DNA of 64,000 bases from Candidatus Phosphitivorax anaerolimi (GCA_001896555.1 MPOS01000036.1:1-64000); one strand, 5' to 3'. Counted from the stretch's first letter, positions 16,814-26,482 are shown. Made by a program: numbers and translations. Notes: generated by a model not told the origin, from the sequence alone.

Positions 16814-17755
16814 ATGTCTGAAAGGAGGCTCATCGTTCTCGGAACCGCCAGCCAGGTGCCGGCGCGGGAGAGGAACCAGAACGGCTATTTTCTCAGGTTC
16901 GATGACGAGGGGCTTCTCTTCGACCCCGGTGAGGGCACTCAGCGTCAGATGATCTTTTCCGGCGTGTCGGTGTCAGGGATCACCAGGATATTCATCTCCC
17001 ACTTCCACGGCGATCATTGCCTCGGCCTGGCCGGCATCATCCAGCGGATCTCGCTCGACCGGGTGCCGCATCCCGTCGAGATCTATTATCCTGCCTCAGG
17101 GCAGAGATACTACGAGAACCTCCGCGATGCCTGCTCATACCATCAGGCAGCGCATCTCGTGGAGAGGCCCATATCCAAGGACGGCAAGGTATTTGAGAAC
17201 GAACGGATCTTCATTGAGGCCAGGCGGCTTGATCACGACATCGAGACCTACGGTTTCCGCCTCGAGGAAAAAGACTCATACACCCTGATTCCCCAGAGGC
17301 TCGACGAGGAAGGGATCGCCGGAGACACGGCCGGACAGTTGAAGAAAGAGGGGAGTATCCTGGTGGGTGAAAAGGCGGTGCGCATCGAGGATGTGGGCCG
17401 AAGGCTGCCGGGACAGGTCTTTGCCTATGTCATGGACACCAGACTCTGCCGCGCGGTGTTCGACCTCGCCTCCCGCGCCGACATGCTCCTCATGGAGGCG
17501 ACGTTTCTGAGCGATCTCGAGGACAAGGCCCGGGAGTACGGCCATCTCACGGCCGCCCAGGCCGGACAGATCGCCCGCGACTGCGGGGTGAAGCTCCTGG
17601 TCATCTCGCACTATTCACAGCGCTACCTCACCCCGGAGGCGCTCGAAAAAGAGGCCTTGCGCTTTCATCCTCTTGTCAGGGCGGCCGTGGACGGCGACCG
17701 CATCGATCTTCCACGGCGCATGAGAAGTATCCCGGAAGGCGCGGATAAAAGCTGA
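16814..17755 (+). CDS. rnz: Ribonuclease Z
   Basis: A 313-residue metallo-beta-lactamase-fold protein that cuts the 3' trailer from tRNA precursors. The signature HFHGDH (63-68) binds two zinc ions, and further ligands are seen as His in EARRLDHDIETYGFRL and as YVMDTR and ISHYSQRY. The start at MSERRLIVLGT has GGAAGGAGAAAAGGG upstream; an earlier ATG at 16712 would add atypical sequence. Length is close to the ~305 usual for long bacterial RNase Z. Confidence 0.9.
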   Translation: MSERRLIVLGTASQVPARERNQNGYFLRFDDEGLLFDPGEGTQRQMIFSGVSVSGITRIFISHFHGDHCLGLAGIIQRISLDRVPHPVEIYYPASGQRYYENLRDACSYHQAAHLVERPISKDGKVFENERIFIEARRLDHDIETYGFRLEEKDSYTLIPQRLDEEGIAGDTAGQLKKEGSILVGEKAVRIEDVGRRLPGQVFAYVMDTRLCRAVFDLASRADMLLMEATFLSDLEDKAREYGHLTAAQAGQIARDCGVKLLVISHYSQRYLTPEALEKEALRFHPLVRAAVDGDRIDLPRRMRSIPEGADKS

Positions 17756-17957
17756 CGCCGCCGCTTCCAAAGGCTGCTTAGCTCTCGGGAATGAGTACCG
17801 AGATCACAGCATCCTCTGCCACACCCTGGAGGCGTTGGTGACTGTTACCATCAGCTCGTTGCCGCCTGTGCGGATCTGCCTTGGATCGGAGCTGCATCTG
17901 CCGGTGAGCACCCCCAGGGCCCTTTTCAGGCAGCGCACCCGCTTTTCCCGTGATACG

Positions 17958-18980
17958 TTACCCCTGCCGGTCGCCCCCGTCTTCCCCGTGTTCCGGGGTT
18001 TCCGTATCCTGCTCGTCCATCTCACGGAGATAGCGTCTTCTCCTGAGCAGGAAGCGGACATAGGCCAGAAAAGTGAGCACAGCCGCAAGAAGAAAGATGA
18101 TGGTATAGAGGTTGCCGGCGAAGAACGCCAGGAGAACCGGCCAGCTTCTCAAGTCGTCATGCCACTGCATCTCCAGGTCGCTTAAGGGGATCATCAGCGC
18201 CATTTGAATGGCATCCTGAGCAGGCACCCCGTTTTTCATGGACTGCAGGATGTTGAGGATCCCTTTCCTGCCATAGACATTGGCGATGTACTCCACCACC
18301 GACCTGCTCTGCTCATAGGACAGAGAGAGTCCGCGCTGGTCCCGCGGGAAGTGGTGGGTCAACGACTCCAGAGGGATGAGCGTGCCAGTGAGCACCGCCG
18401 AGGGTAGAGGAGATGAGCCCCGGCTGAATACGATCTCAGGAATCCCCTCGCTGATCCACTGGCACACGCCTTCGTCGAGCCACTTGGGCAGGCGGACGCT
18501 GGTGATGTGATGATGGAGCAGCAGATGGCACAGCTCGTGTTTCAGGGTCGTCTCCAGGGTGAAGGGCTGCACGCCCATCCGGGTTGCGTCGATGACCACG
18601 AGCTGCTTCTCGGGCAGCGCGTACGCGACATATGCCTCGTGCCCGGCCATCATGATAAATGAGCGCCGGTCGGCCACGAGCAGAACCCGGGGATGGAAGT
18701 CCATCTCCCACAGGAAAACGGATTCCAGCCCCTCCTTTATGGACGGATAGCGGCCGATTACCTCCCTGGCCGAGAGCTCCAGGGATGGGTCGGCATACAT
18801 CACCTGTATTCCCGGTCCATCCATGACCCGATATTCCTGTGCCTGAGGCGTGCCGGCGAGCAGACACAAGACAAGGACAACGAGAAGGCCGGATGATTTC
18901 CAACTCATCCCGGTGCCGCTCGTGCCCGTCCGGCCGTGATGGACATGCACGCCCTTCCTGCTGGCATAGGAAGAATTCAT
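17958..18980 (-). CDS. Membrane-anchored MA-type metallopeptidase
   Basis: A 340-residue protein. Two starts are possible: the first Met (AAGAG about 5 nt upstream) or Met25, which gives a classical signal peptide (MSWKSSGLLVVLVLCLLAG). The gluzincin motif HELCH, followed ~15 residues later by LPKWLDEGVCQW (third ligand Glu), is typical of the peptidase MA family related to M1. Near the C-terminus a membrane helix (about residues 285-310) and a basic stop-transfer (RFLLRRRRYLREMDE) place the catalytic domain in the periplasm. Substrate unknown. It is convergent with rnz and followed by about 200 nt of undefined sequence. Confidence 0.82.
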   Translation of the reverse strand: MNSSYASRKGVHVHHGRTGTSGTGMSWKSSGLLVVLVLCLLAGTPQAQEYRVMDGPGIQVMYADPSLELSAREVIGRYPSIKEGLESVFLWEMDFHPRVLLVADRRSFIMMAGHEAYVAYALPEKQLVVIDATRMGVQPFTLETTLKHELCHLLLHHHITSVRLPKWLDEGVCQWISEGIPEIVFSRGSSPLPSAVLTGTLIPLESLTHHFPRDQRGLSLSYEQSRSVVEYIANVYGRKGILNILQSMKNGVPAQDAIQMALMIPLSDLEMQWHDDLRSWPVLLAFFAGNLYTIIFLLAAVLTFLAYVRFLLRRRRYLREMDEQDTETPEHGEDGGDRQG

Positions 18981-19325
18981 GGCATCTCTTATACCAGGTA
19001 TCGCGGGAAAATCAGATGAAAAGGTTGTTTACCCTGTTTTTGAAATTGCTTGACGGGGAGGTAAGCTCCTCATACCCTCATGCATTGTTTACCGCTCTAC
19101 AACTGCAGTATTGGGTTGTTGTGCTGCCCATGGCCGCGAGCAGGCTTCGCAGGTGAGATGGAAAACTGGGAATAGCCCCTCTTTGCACATCATTCACCGG
19201 TTCCGTTATGCAATGATCCCGCTTTTCCTGTATTGCCCGGGCAAGGAGCTGCTTTGAATAGATCAACAAAAAAGCCGGAGAGCACGAAGCTCCCCGGCTT
19301 GTTTAGACGCTTGTGCGGGAACCGC
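18981..19325. other. Gene-free interval before the formate dehydrogenase operon end
   Basis: No supported gene. It contains the strong terminator of the formate dehydrogenase operon (19266-19300) and, nearer 18981, the leader of the metallopeptidase gene. TTGTTTACC occurs at about 19023 and GTTTACC again near 19087, but I see no coherent promoter. Confidence 0.45.
19266..19300 (-). terminator. Intrinsic terminator of the fdh operon
   Basis: In the minus-strand sense AAGCCGGGGAGC pairs with GCTCTCCGGCTT across the loop TTCGT (12 bp with one G-U), followed by a T-run (TTTTTTG). It lies 26 nt past the stop of the cytochrome subunit gene. Confidence 0.92.
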
Positions 19326-19970
19326 CTATGCGGCCTGGGATTCCTCCCCGCCTTTCTTCTCCCTTTCGGCCAGCCACTTGCCCTTGTGGAACTCGCAGTA
19401 TTCCCGGGTGGCCCAGCCGTGGAACATGATCTGGACCGTGCCGGGGTTGCCGAAGGTCCCCAGGTAGAGGTGGATGACGAAGAATGAGGCGATGACCATC
19501 ACGGATGCGGCGTGGAGCATGTATGCCCACCGCGCCAGGGTCACCGGGACTGCGAGCGGGTTGAACATGATGAGCCCGGAGACGACCACGACGATCCCGA
19601 AGACGAAGACGGTCCAGAAAAACAGCTTCTGGCCTGCGTTATACATGCCTCCCGGAGGAAGGTCGTGCGTATCCCAGAGATAGCCGCCCGCCTGCATCGC
19701 CCACTTGAGGTCGTCGGGAACGAACTTGCAGTGCTCCCACCACATGATGCTTGCTCCAACGAGCGCAAAGGCGAACACCACTCCTGAGAAGATATGCATC
19801 CACTTCATGGCGTAATGGCCGCCCAGCAGCGCGGGTATGAAGTCCCAGCTGTGGAACATGAGTCCCAGACCGGTCAGCAGCGCGAACAGACAGCTTCCGG
19901 CCAGGAGCCAGTGAACGATTCTTTCCTGCAGTGTGGTGACGTAGACCATTCCTTCTTTTTTGGCGGACAT
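19326..19970 (-). CDS. fdhC: Formate dehydrogenase gamma subunit, cytochrome b
   Basis: A 214-residue membrane cytochrome b of the FdnI/FdoI type. Four membrane helices are visible (about residues 19-40, 55-75, 114-135 and 152-172 of the mature reading). Conserved His residues are in RIVHWLLAG, MKWMHIFSG and MLHAAS...FFVIHLY and would ligate two b-hemes. It passes electrons from the beta subunit to the quinone pool. The start at MSAKKEGM has GGAAGGGGGTGAG upstream and begins two nt after the fdhB stop. Last gene of fdhABC, followed by a strong terminator. Confidence 0.9.
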   Translation of the reverse strand: MSAKKEGMVYVTTLQERIVHWLLAGSCLFALLTGLGLMFHSWDFIPALLGGHYAMKWMHIFSGVVFAFALVGASIMWWEHCKFVPDDLKWAMQAGGYLWDTHDLPPGGMYNAGQKLFFWTVFVFGIVVVVSGLIMFNPLAVPVTLARWAYMLHAASVMVIASFFVIHLYLGTFGNPGTVQIMFHGWATREYCEFHKGKWLAEREKKGGEESQAA

Positions 19971-19971
19971 A

Positions 19972-20760
19972 TCACTCACCCCCTTCCTTTTTCTCGGGCC
20001 CATGAGGCTCGTGCGGGCCCCTGACCATGTAGTGGAGCATGGCCGCACCTGCCACCGCACCCATGCCGATCAGGGTGAAGGGCTTGAAGAGGTTTTTCCA
20101 CCAGAGAATGGTGGTGGGCATCTTGGGATTCGGGTTGGTGTGCTGGAGCTGGGCCACATCGATCGCCCTGGGCATGATGTAGAGCACGTTGGTCCGGTAC
20201 TTGGGATTCCGGGGATACACAACCCCCTGCACCTCGGCGGCCCTGGCATCGGCCTTGGACAGCATCTCGGCCTTGGAGCCGAAGGTGAGGCAGCCGGTCG
20301 GACACGCGGTCACGCATGCGGGTTTTCTGCCGTCGGTGATTCGGTCGTAGCAGAGCGTGCACTTGGCGATCTTCTCCTGTTCGGCGGAATACCGAGGGAT
20401 GTCGAACGGGCAGGCCGCCGTGCAGGCCTTGCAGCCGATGCAGTAGTTCGGATCGTGCACGACCGCGCCGGTGTCCGTGCGTACGAGGGCGCCCGGCGAC
20501 GGGCATGCCTTGACGCATGCCGGCCATTCGCAGTGCATGCAGGCGTCGTGCCGCATGATCCAGTTCATGCCCGAGCCGTTTTGTATCTCGTCGAACCGGA
20601 TGAGACACCAGGTGTTGTATGAGAGATCGGCCGGATTCTGCAGCGAACCGGTAAATCCGGTGCTCTCTGCAGGAAGATCGTTCCAGTTCTTGCAAGCCAC
20701 CTGGCACGCCCTGCATCCGGTGCATTTCGTCAGATCTATGAGCTTGATATATTCGGTCAT
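19972..20760 (-). CDS. fdhB: Formate dehydrogenase beta subunit, four [4Fe-4S] clusters
   Basis: A 262-residue electron-transfer subunit. Sixteen cysteines form four ferredoxin-like clusters: 13/16/19/23, 74/77/82/86, 107/110/113/117 and 134/137/149/153. A C-terminal membrane helix (about residues 225-247) anchors it, as in FdnH, with the clusters on the periplasmic side. It links the selenocysteine catalytic subunit to the cytochrome. fdhA ends 3 nt upstream, so the three genes form one tight operon. Confidence 0.93.
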   Translation of the reverse strand: MTEYIKLIDLTKCTGCRACQVACKNWNDLPAESTGFTGSLQNPADLSYNTWCLIRFDEIQNGSGMNWIMRHDACMHCEWPACVKACPSPGALVRTDTGAVVHDPNYCIGCKACTAACPFDIPRYSAEQEKIAKCTLCYDRITDGRKPACVTACPTGCLTFGSKAEMLSKADARAAEVQGVVYPRNPKYRTNVLYIMPRAIDVAQLQHTNPNPKMPTTILWWKNLFKPFTLIGMGAVAGAAMLHYMVRGPHEPHGPEKKEGGE

Positions 20761-20763
20761 GGC

Positions 20764-23700
20764 TTACCTCCTCACCTTTTCAATATTCACGAGGAAGGCC
20801 TTATACTCGGGAATCATGGTGTTGGCGTCTCCGACGAGCGGGGTGAGGTCGTTGGCGATAGCCCCGGTCACCCGTCCCTTGTACCCGAAGTGCCAGAGCA
20901 TGCCTACCTGATGAAGCGTCTGGCCGTTGACGGTGAACGGCTTGAACCTGGGTGTCACCATGGCATGCGCAAGAATGCCTTCCTGGTTTCTGATAGAGGT
21001 AATCCTCACCACTTCGCCGTTTCTGATCTGCTTCTCTTTCGCCAGCTCCTCGCTCATCTCGACGAACATATGTGGAACCAGCTCGCCGAGCCATGGCAGC
21101 CATCTGGTCATCTGTCCCGCCTGCCAGTGTTCGGTGACCCGGTAGGTGGTGCAGTAGATTGGGAACCTGTCCTTGTCGGGGCTGCCGAATACGCAGGCCG
21201 CCGCTCCCTCCACCAGCATGGGATCGCACACCTTCTCCTGAACCGCCTTGTCGTAGCGTGCGATGACAGGAGACTCCTGCTGCTTGGACAAGAGGTTGGG
21301 CACCTGCGACTCCAGAGGTTCGTAGTGCTCAGGGAAGGGGCCGTCGGTCATGCCGGGCGAGAAGAGCTGCCCGTGGCCGTGGTTGACCATGATGAAGGGA
21401 TGCACAGCTCCCGGGGCGCCGCCGCCGTCCGGGACATCGCCGAGCCAGGTCTTCTTCAGGCCGTCCCACCAGATGACCGGTTTGTCCTTGGCCCAGGGTT
21501 TGCCGTTCAAGTCGACGCTCGCGCGGTTGTAGATGATCCTCCGGTTCACCGGCCAGCACCAGGCCCAGTTGTGGTAGAAGCCCAGGCCCGTGGGGTCGGA
21601 GTTGTCCCTGCGCATCAGCCGGTTCTCAGTGTCGGTGACCGAGTTGCAGTAGATCCAGCAGCCGGAGCAGGTTGAGCCGTCGGCCTGCAGGAGCGCGAAG
21701 CTGGGCACCATCTGGCCGGCCTTGTAGGCAGTGCCGTTGATCACGACATCCTTGAGGAAGAAGCCGTTGATCTCTTTCGCCACCTCGCGGGGGTCTGGAT
21801 GGTGGGCTGAAGGGTCCATGCCGGCCTTGGCATAGTCCCAGGAGAGGCTGAGAATGGGCTCGGGGAAGACACCGCTTTCCTTCTCGTAGAGATGCTTCAC
21901 GCGGTGGACGAGCTCGCTCATGATGTACAGGTCATCCCGCGCATCTCCCGGAGGCTCGGTCGCCTTCCAGCGCCACTGCGCCCACCTGCCGGAGTTCGAG
22001 ATGGATCCTTCCTTTTCCATGGAGGCGGCTGCAGGAAGCAGGAACACCTCGGTCTTGATTGACGCAGGGTCGACACCGGCCTCGGGCTGCCAGAACGCCG
22101 CAGTCTCGGTTTCCCAGAGGTCGATAGCTACCAGCCAGTCGAGCTTGGCAAGGGCGCGGCGCACGAGGCGCGTGCTCGGGCATCCGACCGCCGGATTCTG
22201 GCCCCAGCAGAACAGGCCTTTGATCTTGCCCGATGCCATCTGCTCGATGATGGGAATGGTGGAGTAGTTCACATCATCGTCATACTTGCCTATATAATCA
22301 TAAGACTTCTCCGGATCGACGTCACGCCACCAGGCCTTCAGAAGGCTGGTCGCATACTTGGGATAGTTCCCCCACCAGTTGACGCTCTTGGGATCGGAGT
22401 TCTTCGGGGTATTGTCTTCGAGGTACTTCTGGTATGTCTGCTGAGAGGCCTTGGGGGCCTGGAGATAACCGGGCAGGATGTGGAACAGGGCCGCGTGGTC
22501 TGTTGAGCCCTGAACGTTGCTCTCGCCGCGCAGCGCGTTGATGCCGCCGCCTGCGACCCCGATGTTGCCCAAAAGCAGCTGGAGCACCGCGAAGGCCCGC
22601 ACGTTCTGCGATCCGTAGGTGTGCTGGGTGGTGCCCATGGCGTACATGATGGTCCCCGACTTCTCCGGACTGCAGGTTGATGTGTAGAGATCGTAGATCT
22701 CCTCGTATTCCTTGGAGTCACCGCCCGTTATCTTGCAGACTGTTTCCATATCATAGCGGGCATAGTGCCTCTTGAGAAGCTGGAATACGCAGTTGGGATC
22801 CTGCAGGGTAGTGTCCTTCTTGGGAACCCCGTTTTCATCGAGCTGGTAGCTCCAGGTGGCCTTGTCATACTTGTTGCCGTTCAGGCCGGAGAATACCCCA
22901 TCGAGGTCGGCGGGGCCTTTGAAATCAGGATTCACCAGGAATGCCGCATTGGTGTAGTTGACCACATAGTCTTTCTGGATCCTGCCCTGTTGGAGGGCGT
23001 AGTTGATCATTCCCCCGATAAAGGCGATGTCGGTGCCCGACCTGAGCCGCGCATACTTGTCTGCAGTGGCCGAGGTGCGGGTGAACCGCGGATCTACGTT
23101 GATGAGCTTCGCCCCCCTCTTTTCCCGGGCGAGATTGACGTATTTGAATGATATCGGATGATTCTCGGCGGCGTTTGAGCCGAGGATCATGATGACGTCC
23201 GCATGCTGGATGTCGTTCCAGTGGTTTGTCATTGCCCCGCGACCGAATGAATTCGCCAGACCGGCGACGGTGGAGCTGTGTCAAATACGCGCCTGGTGCT
23301 CAAGGTATACGAGGCCGAGCGCCCTCTTGAACTTCACCAGAGAGTACACCTCCTCGTTGTCGAGGCCGGCTCCGCCAAGAGAAGCAATGTTTTCCACCCG
23401 GTTGACCACCTGGCCCTTCGCGTTGGTCCTGACAAAGCCCTTGTCACGGGCATCCTTGATATTCCGGGCGATCTTGTCCAGGGCCCAGTCCCAGGACTTC
23501 ACCTCCCATCGGTCCGAGCCCGGGGCCCGGTAGAGGACTTTGCTCAAGCGCTTGTCGTTGTTGGGAATCTGGTACAGCGCGCTGCCTTTGGAACACAACG
23601 AGCCTCTGTTGATGGGATGATCGGGGTCACCCTCGGTGTTGATGACCTTCCCGTTGCTCACGTGTGCGATAATGCCGCATCCCACTGCACAATATGGGCA

Positions 23701-23838
23701 AACAGTGGGAACTTCCCGGGCATACCGGATCTTCGAAGGTCTCGCGTGAGCAGACTTCACCCCCACGCTCGCTCCGATGCCCGCAGCAGCCAGGGTTCCG
23801 CCCGCAAGCTTCAGGAATCCCCTCCTACTTACATTCAT
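20764..23838 (-). CDS. fdhA: Selenocysteine formate dehydrogenase, alpha subunit
   Basis: A ~1024-residue Mo/W-bis-MGD enzyme that oxidises formate to CO2 (or the reverse). It has a Tat signal (SRRGFLK, residues 4-10), so it is exported folded. Cys47, Cys50, Cys54 and Cys82 hold the N-terminal [4Fe-4S] cluster. In-frame TGA at 23283-23281 encodes Sec186: the frame continues with His-Ser-Ser-Thr-Val-Ala, which matches the U-H motif of formate dehydrogenases where Sec ligates the metal and His assists. A bacterial SECIS hairpin follows. It is thus one gene, not a stop or a split gene. Length matches FdnG (~1015). Confidence 0.95.
23254..23283 (-). promoter_or_regulatory. SECIS element for the fdhA UGA codon
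   Basis: On the minus strand the UGA (23283-23281) is followed 14 nt later by the hairpin CGCC-GGUCU-GGCG. The apical loop GGUCU is the same as in the E. coli fdhF SECIS, where SelB binds. Requires selA, selB, selC and selD elsewhere in the genome. Confidence 0.9.
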
Positions 23839-23872
23839 ATTACCCCCCTGTCGCGAATTTTTTCGTCACACG

Positions 23873-23901
23873 ATTGTACCCGATCATCCCGGGGAGCACA
23901 A
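23873..23901 (-). promoter_or_regulatory. Candidate sigma70 promoter of fdhABC
   Basis: On the minus strand TTGTGC (23901-23896) and TACAAT (23878-23873) are 17 nt apart, about 35 nt before the fdhA ATG, which itself follows a GGGGGG Shine-Dalgarno run. Reasonable but unproven. Confidence 0.4.
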
Positions 23902-23930
23902 TAAAAAACTGAACCGTAATTCACTCTAAC

Positions 23931-23952
23931 ATTATGTATTATTTGGCATAAT
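23931..23952. promoter_or_regulatory. Inverted repeat ATTATG-N10-CATAAT upstream of fdhA
   Basis: Perfect 6-bp arms with 10-nt spacing, centred about 40 bp upstream of the predicted fdhA -35 box. The size fits a dimeric activator site, but it does not match a consensus I can name (FNR, CRP, NikR or sigma54). Confidence 0.3.
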
Positions 23953-24059
23953 AAGGCGGGCTTTTCAATTTCCACCTCCTTCACCTGTAGAAGAAAACAG
24001 TGAAATCCCTTTCACTTGGGGGGTAATCCAGGGGAAATCCCAGATATGACAAATACTTG

Positions 24060-24088
24060 TTGACAAGTAAATCGATTCCGAGAATAAT
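24060..24088 (+). promoter_or_regulatory. Sigma70 promoter for the small membrane protein gene
   Basis: TTGACA (24060-24065) then 17 nt then AATAAT (24083-24088), about 29 nt before the start codon at 24117. It is a near-consensus pair in the divergent region shared with fdhA. Confidence 0.7.
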
Positions 24089-24116
24089 CCCTTGTCTGAA
24101 TAGAGGGAGGTATGAA

Positions 24117-24320
24117 ATGGAGCAGAATGTCGGAACCCTTGACCGCATCATCAGACTCGCGGTTGCCGCCGTACTGATCTTTGTGCTCGTGAAAACCCGG
24201 AAGGTAAGCCTGCTCAACGCCCTGCTGATGATCGCGAGCGGCGCGCTCATTTCCAGCGCATCATCGGGTTCGTGTGCCATTTACACCCATCTGGGCATCA
24301 GCACCAGCGAAAAGATTTGA
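24117..24320 (+). CDS. DUF2892 small inner-membrane protein
   Basis: A 67-residue protein starting MEQNVGTLDRIIRLAVAAV, the typical opening of the DUF2892 family (also the C-terminal half of YgaP). Two hydrophobic helices (about residues 10-27 and 33-52) form a hairpin. The start is fixed by GGGAGG 7 nt upstream. Usually of unknown function, often next to rhodanese or redox genes; here it is divergent from formate dehydrogenase. Confidence 0.85.
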   Translation: MEQNVGTLDRIIRLAVAAVLIFVLVKTRKVSLLNALLMIASGALISSASSGSCAIYTHLGISTSEKI

Positions 24321-24565
24321 TCCACACGGGCCTTAGGGGCATCTTTTCTGAGGGAAAGACCTCTCTTCCGGATTCACCGATGACGAAATCTCCACAGTCT
24401 TGCGCTCACGCTTATTCCCATGCTTTGCCCGATTTTCGCCTCGTCTGGACCGCTGTCGGCTCTGAAACGTTAAAATACTGTGAATTTCTTGATTTTAATG
24501 TTTTTTTGTGGTGAACCATACATCGCGATCTCTCGCTCCTGTATGGAATGATGCTTTTGAAAAGA

Positions 24566-24581
24566 ATGTAAGCTTTTACAT
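24566..24581. promoter_or_regulatory. Palindrome ATGTAA-N4-TTACAT
   Basis: Perfect 6-bp arms, 38 nt upstream of the start of the substrate-binding protein gene, in a non-coding stretch (24321-24618) otherwise lacking features. Possible operator; the regulator is unknown. Confidence 0.35.
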
Positions 24582-24618
24582 ACATGGATGGACCATGGGT
24601 TCTGAAGGAGGAGTTTGT

Positions 24619-25632
24619 ATGAAAAGGGGTTTGCTTTTTGTAATGGTGTTTCTCGTGTTCGGCATGCCTGTATGTGCACAGGATTCCTATCGAATAGAGG
24701 TGCTACAGGTCTCGAAGATCAACCCGTTCGACTGGGCGTACGAAGGCTTTGTGGAAGAGCTCGAAAGGAACGGTATCGTCCAGGGGCAGAATCTCGTCAT
24801 CAACCGGCGCATCATTGATGCCGACGCCGATGCGGGCCTGTGGAAAAAGGTCGGCATCCTCATGAAGATCAAGGGTGCGGTGTCGGACATCATAGCGTCC
24901 AAACCCGATCTCGTGCTCACCATCAGCTCTCCTGCCACCAAGTATAGCAAGGATAAGTTCATCAGCGCAGGCATCCCGGTGGTCTTCACCGGCGTGGCGG
25001 TTCCCCAGGCGATCGGGTGCGCGTCGGTGAGAAAGGCCGGACCGGGCTTCACCGGGGCGTCGCTCTATCTGGACCCGACCGATGCCTTCAAGATCACCAA
25101 GCTGGCCCTGCCGAACCTCACCAAGATGGGTATTGTCCACAGCGACGACGAAAATGCGGTTGCCTTTGTCCAGGAGGCCACAGCAAAGGCGGCGGCCTTG
25201 GGCATCACGATCCTGAGCAGGGAGGTGGGCAAGTCCGACAGCCCGGTTGAAGCCGCAAGGGAGCTCATCGATCAGGGCATACAGGCCTTCGGCATTCCCA
25301 TCGATGCATACTATGCCCTGAGAGGCTATCAGCCGACCGCCGAGCTCCTATCCCTCATCCAGCCCCAGCAGATCCCCGCGGTCTGCTACTGCCACGTCGG
25401 TTTCTCCGGGGCCATTCTCTACATCGGCTCCGAGTTCAAGCGAATCGGCGCCCTCTCCGGTACCCAGGCGGTGAAGATCCTCAAGGAAGGTGCTGTACCA
25501 GAGGCCCTGCCGATCCTGATCCAGGAAGATCTCAGCATCCTGGTGGACATCGAGGCATCGAAAAAGATGGGGATCGAGCTTCCCCTGGAGATACTGCAGA
25601 TCGCCAAGGAGGTCTCAACCATGCGCATATGA
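24619..25632 (+). CDS. ABC transporter substrate-binding protein, TrpX-type, orphan
   Basis: A 337-residue periplasmic binding protein (PF04392-like). The start MKRGLLFVMV gives a signal peptide ending near PVCAQ and has GAAGGAGGAG upstream. Features are the lobe motifs EGFVEELERNGIVQGQNLVI, KPDLVLTISSPATKY, GIPVVFTGVAVPQAIG and IYIGSEFKRIGALSGTQAVKIL. Related proteins bind tryptophan or other small hydrophobic compounds. No cognate permease or ATPase is adjacent, as the next genes are the metal importer on the other strand, so partner components must be elsewhere or the protein is a sensor. Confidence 0.85.
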   Translation: MKRGLLFVMVFLVFGMPVCAQDSYRIEVLQVSKINPFDWAYEGFVEELERNGIVQGQNLVINRRIIDADADAGLWKKVGILMKIKGAVSDIIASKPDLVLTISSPATKYSKDKFISAGIPVVFTGVAVPQAIGCASVRKAGPGFTGASLYLDPTDAFKITKLALPNLTKMGIVHSDDENAVAFVQEATAKAAALGITILSREVGKSDSPVEAARELIDQGIQAFGIPIDAYYALRGYQPTAELLSLIQPQQIPAVCYCHVGFSGAILYIGSEFKRIGALSGTQAVKILKEGAVPEALPILIQEDLSILVDIEASKKMGIELPLEILQIAKEVSTMRI

Positions 25633-25720
25633 TGCAGGCGGAAAAATCCTGCAGCGCTGCCTGCTCACGGCAGGACCTGTGTCCGGTCGTCCTGGCAACC
25701 TTTTGAAGATAAGAAATAGA

Positions 25721-26482
25721 TCATGGCTTGGGAACAGGCGAACAGATCGGGCAGCTCTGCATGGAGAAGGGTTTTTCGAGCCCGCATTCATGGAGGAGTG
25801 CTTCATCCCTGAAGATGTCGGCGGTCGGACCATCTGCTTTTATACGGCCGTCATGGATTATTATCGCACGCTCGCAGAGATCCGCCACCAGGTCGAGGTC
25901 GTGAGTGGCGATGATCTTGGTATGGGTGAACTCTTTCAGGATTCCTATGAGTTGCCTGCGTCCGAACGGATCGAGACCTGTGGAGGGCTCATCCATGACC
26001 AGGATGTCCGGCATCATCGACAGGACCGTTGCTATGGCGGCACGTCGCTTCTCACCTGCCGAGAGCCGGTATGGGGGCTTATCTTTAAGGTGCATGATCC
26101 CCATGCGGGAAAGAGCGCTGTTCACCCGCTCCTCCACTTCCTCATTTGGAAGGCCCAGGTTATAGGGCCCGAAGGCGACATCATCATGAATGGTCGGCAT
26201 AAAAAGTTGGTCGTCCGGATCTTGAAAAACCATGCCTACGGTTCTGCGTACATCCCGGATCGTTTCCTTTGTGAGGGGGGCATCGCCTATCCTCACCGAT
26301 CCTGATGAAGGCCAAAGGAAGCCGTTGAGATGGAGAAGGAGCGTCGATTTCCCCGCCCCGTTGGGTCCGATGATGGCCACCGATTCTCCGTGGGTGATGC
26401 GCACCGATGCATCGCAGATGCCTGTCGTTCCGTCAGGGTAGACATAGGTAAGGTTTTTGAGTTCGACTATATGATGGCTCAT
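25721..26482 (-). CDS. cbiO: ECF-type Ni/Co transporter ATPase CbiO
   Basis: A 253-residue ABC ATPase. Walker A GPNGAGKST (39-47), Gln87 Q-loop, signature LSAGE (140-144), Walker B LVMDEP (161-166) and the H-loop ATHD are present. The motif order and the VFQDPDDQLF segment are typical of energy-coupling-factor ATPases. The start at MSHHIVEL overlaps the cbiQ stop as ATGA and has AGGGGCGG upstream. It powers metal uptake together with CbiQ and CbiMN. Last gene of cbiMN-Q-O. Confidence 0.93.
   Translation of the reverse strand: MSHHIVELKNLTYVYPDGTTGICDASVRITHGESVAIIGPNGAGKSTLLLHLNGFLWPSSGSVRIGDAPLTKETIRDVRRTVGMVFQDPDDQLFMPTIHDDVAFGPYNLGLPNEEVEERVNSALSRMGIMHLKDKPPYRLSAGEKRRAAIATVLSMMPDILVMDEPSTGLDPFGRRQLIGILKEFTHTKIIATHDLDLVADLCERAIIIHDGRIKADGPTADIFRDEALLHECGLEKPFSMQSCPICSPVPKP

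Noticed and set aside
17804-18088. 94-codon minus-strand frame downstream of the metallopeptidase gene
   Set aside because: Overlaps the 3' end of the peptidase gene, lacks a ribosome-binding site and shows basic, low-complexity composition.
23281-23283. TGA splitting the formate dehydrogenase alpha gene into two frames
   Set aside because: The TGA lies at the catalytic position, the frame continues with conserved sequence, and a SECIS hairpin follows; it encodes selenocysteine, not a stop or sequencing error.
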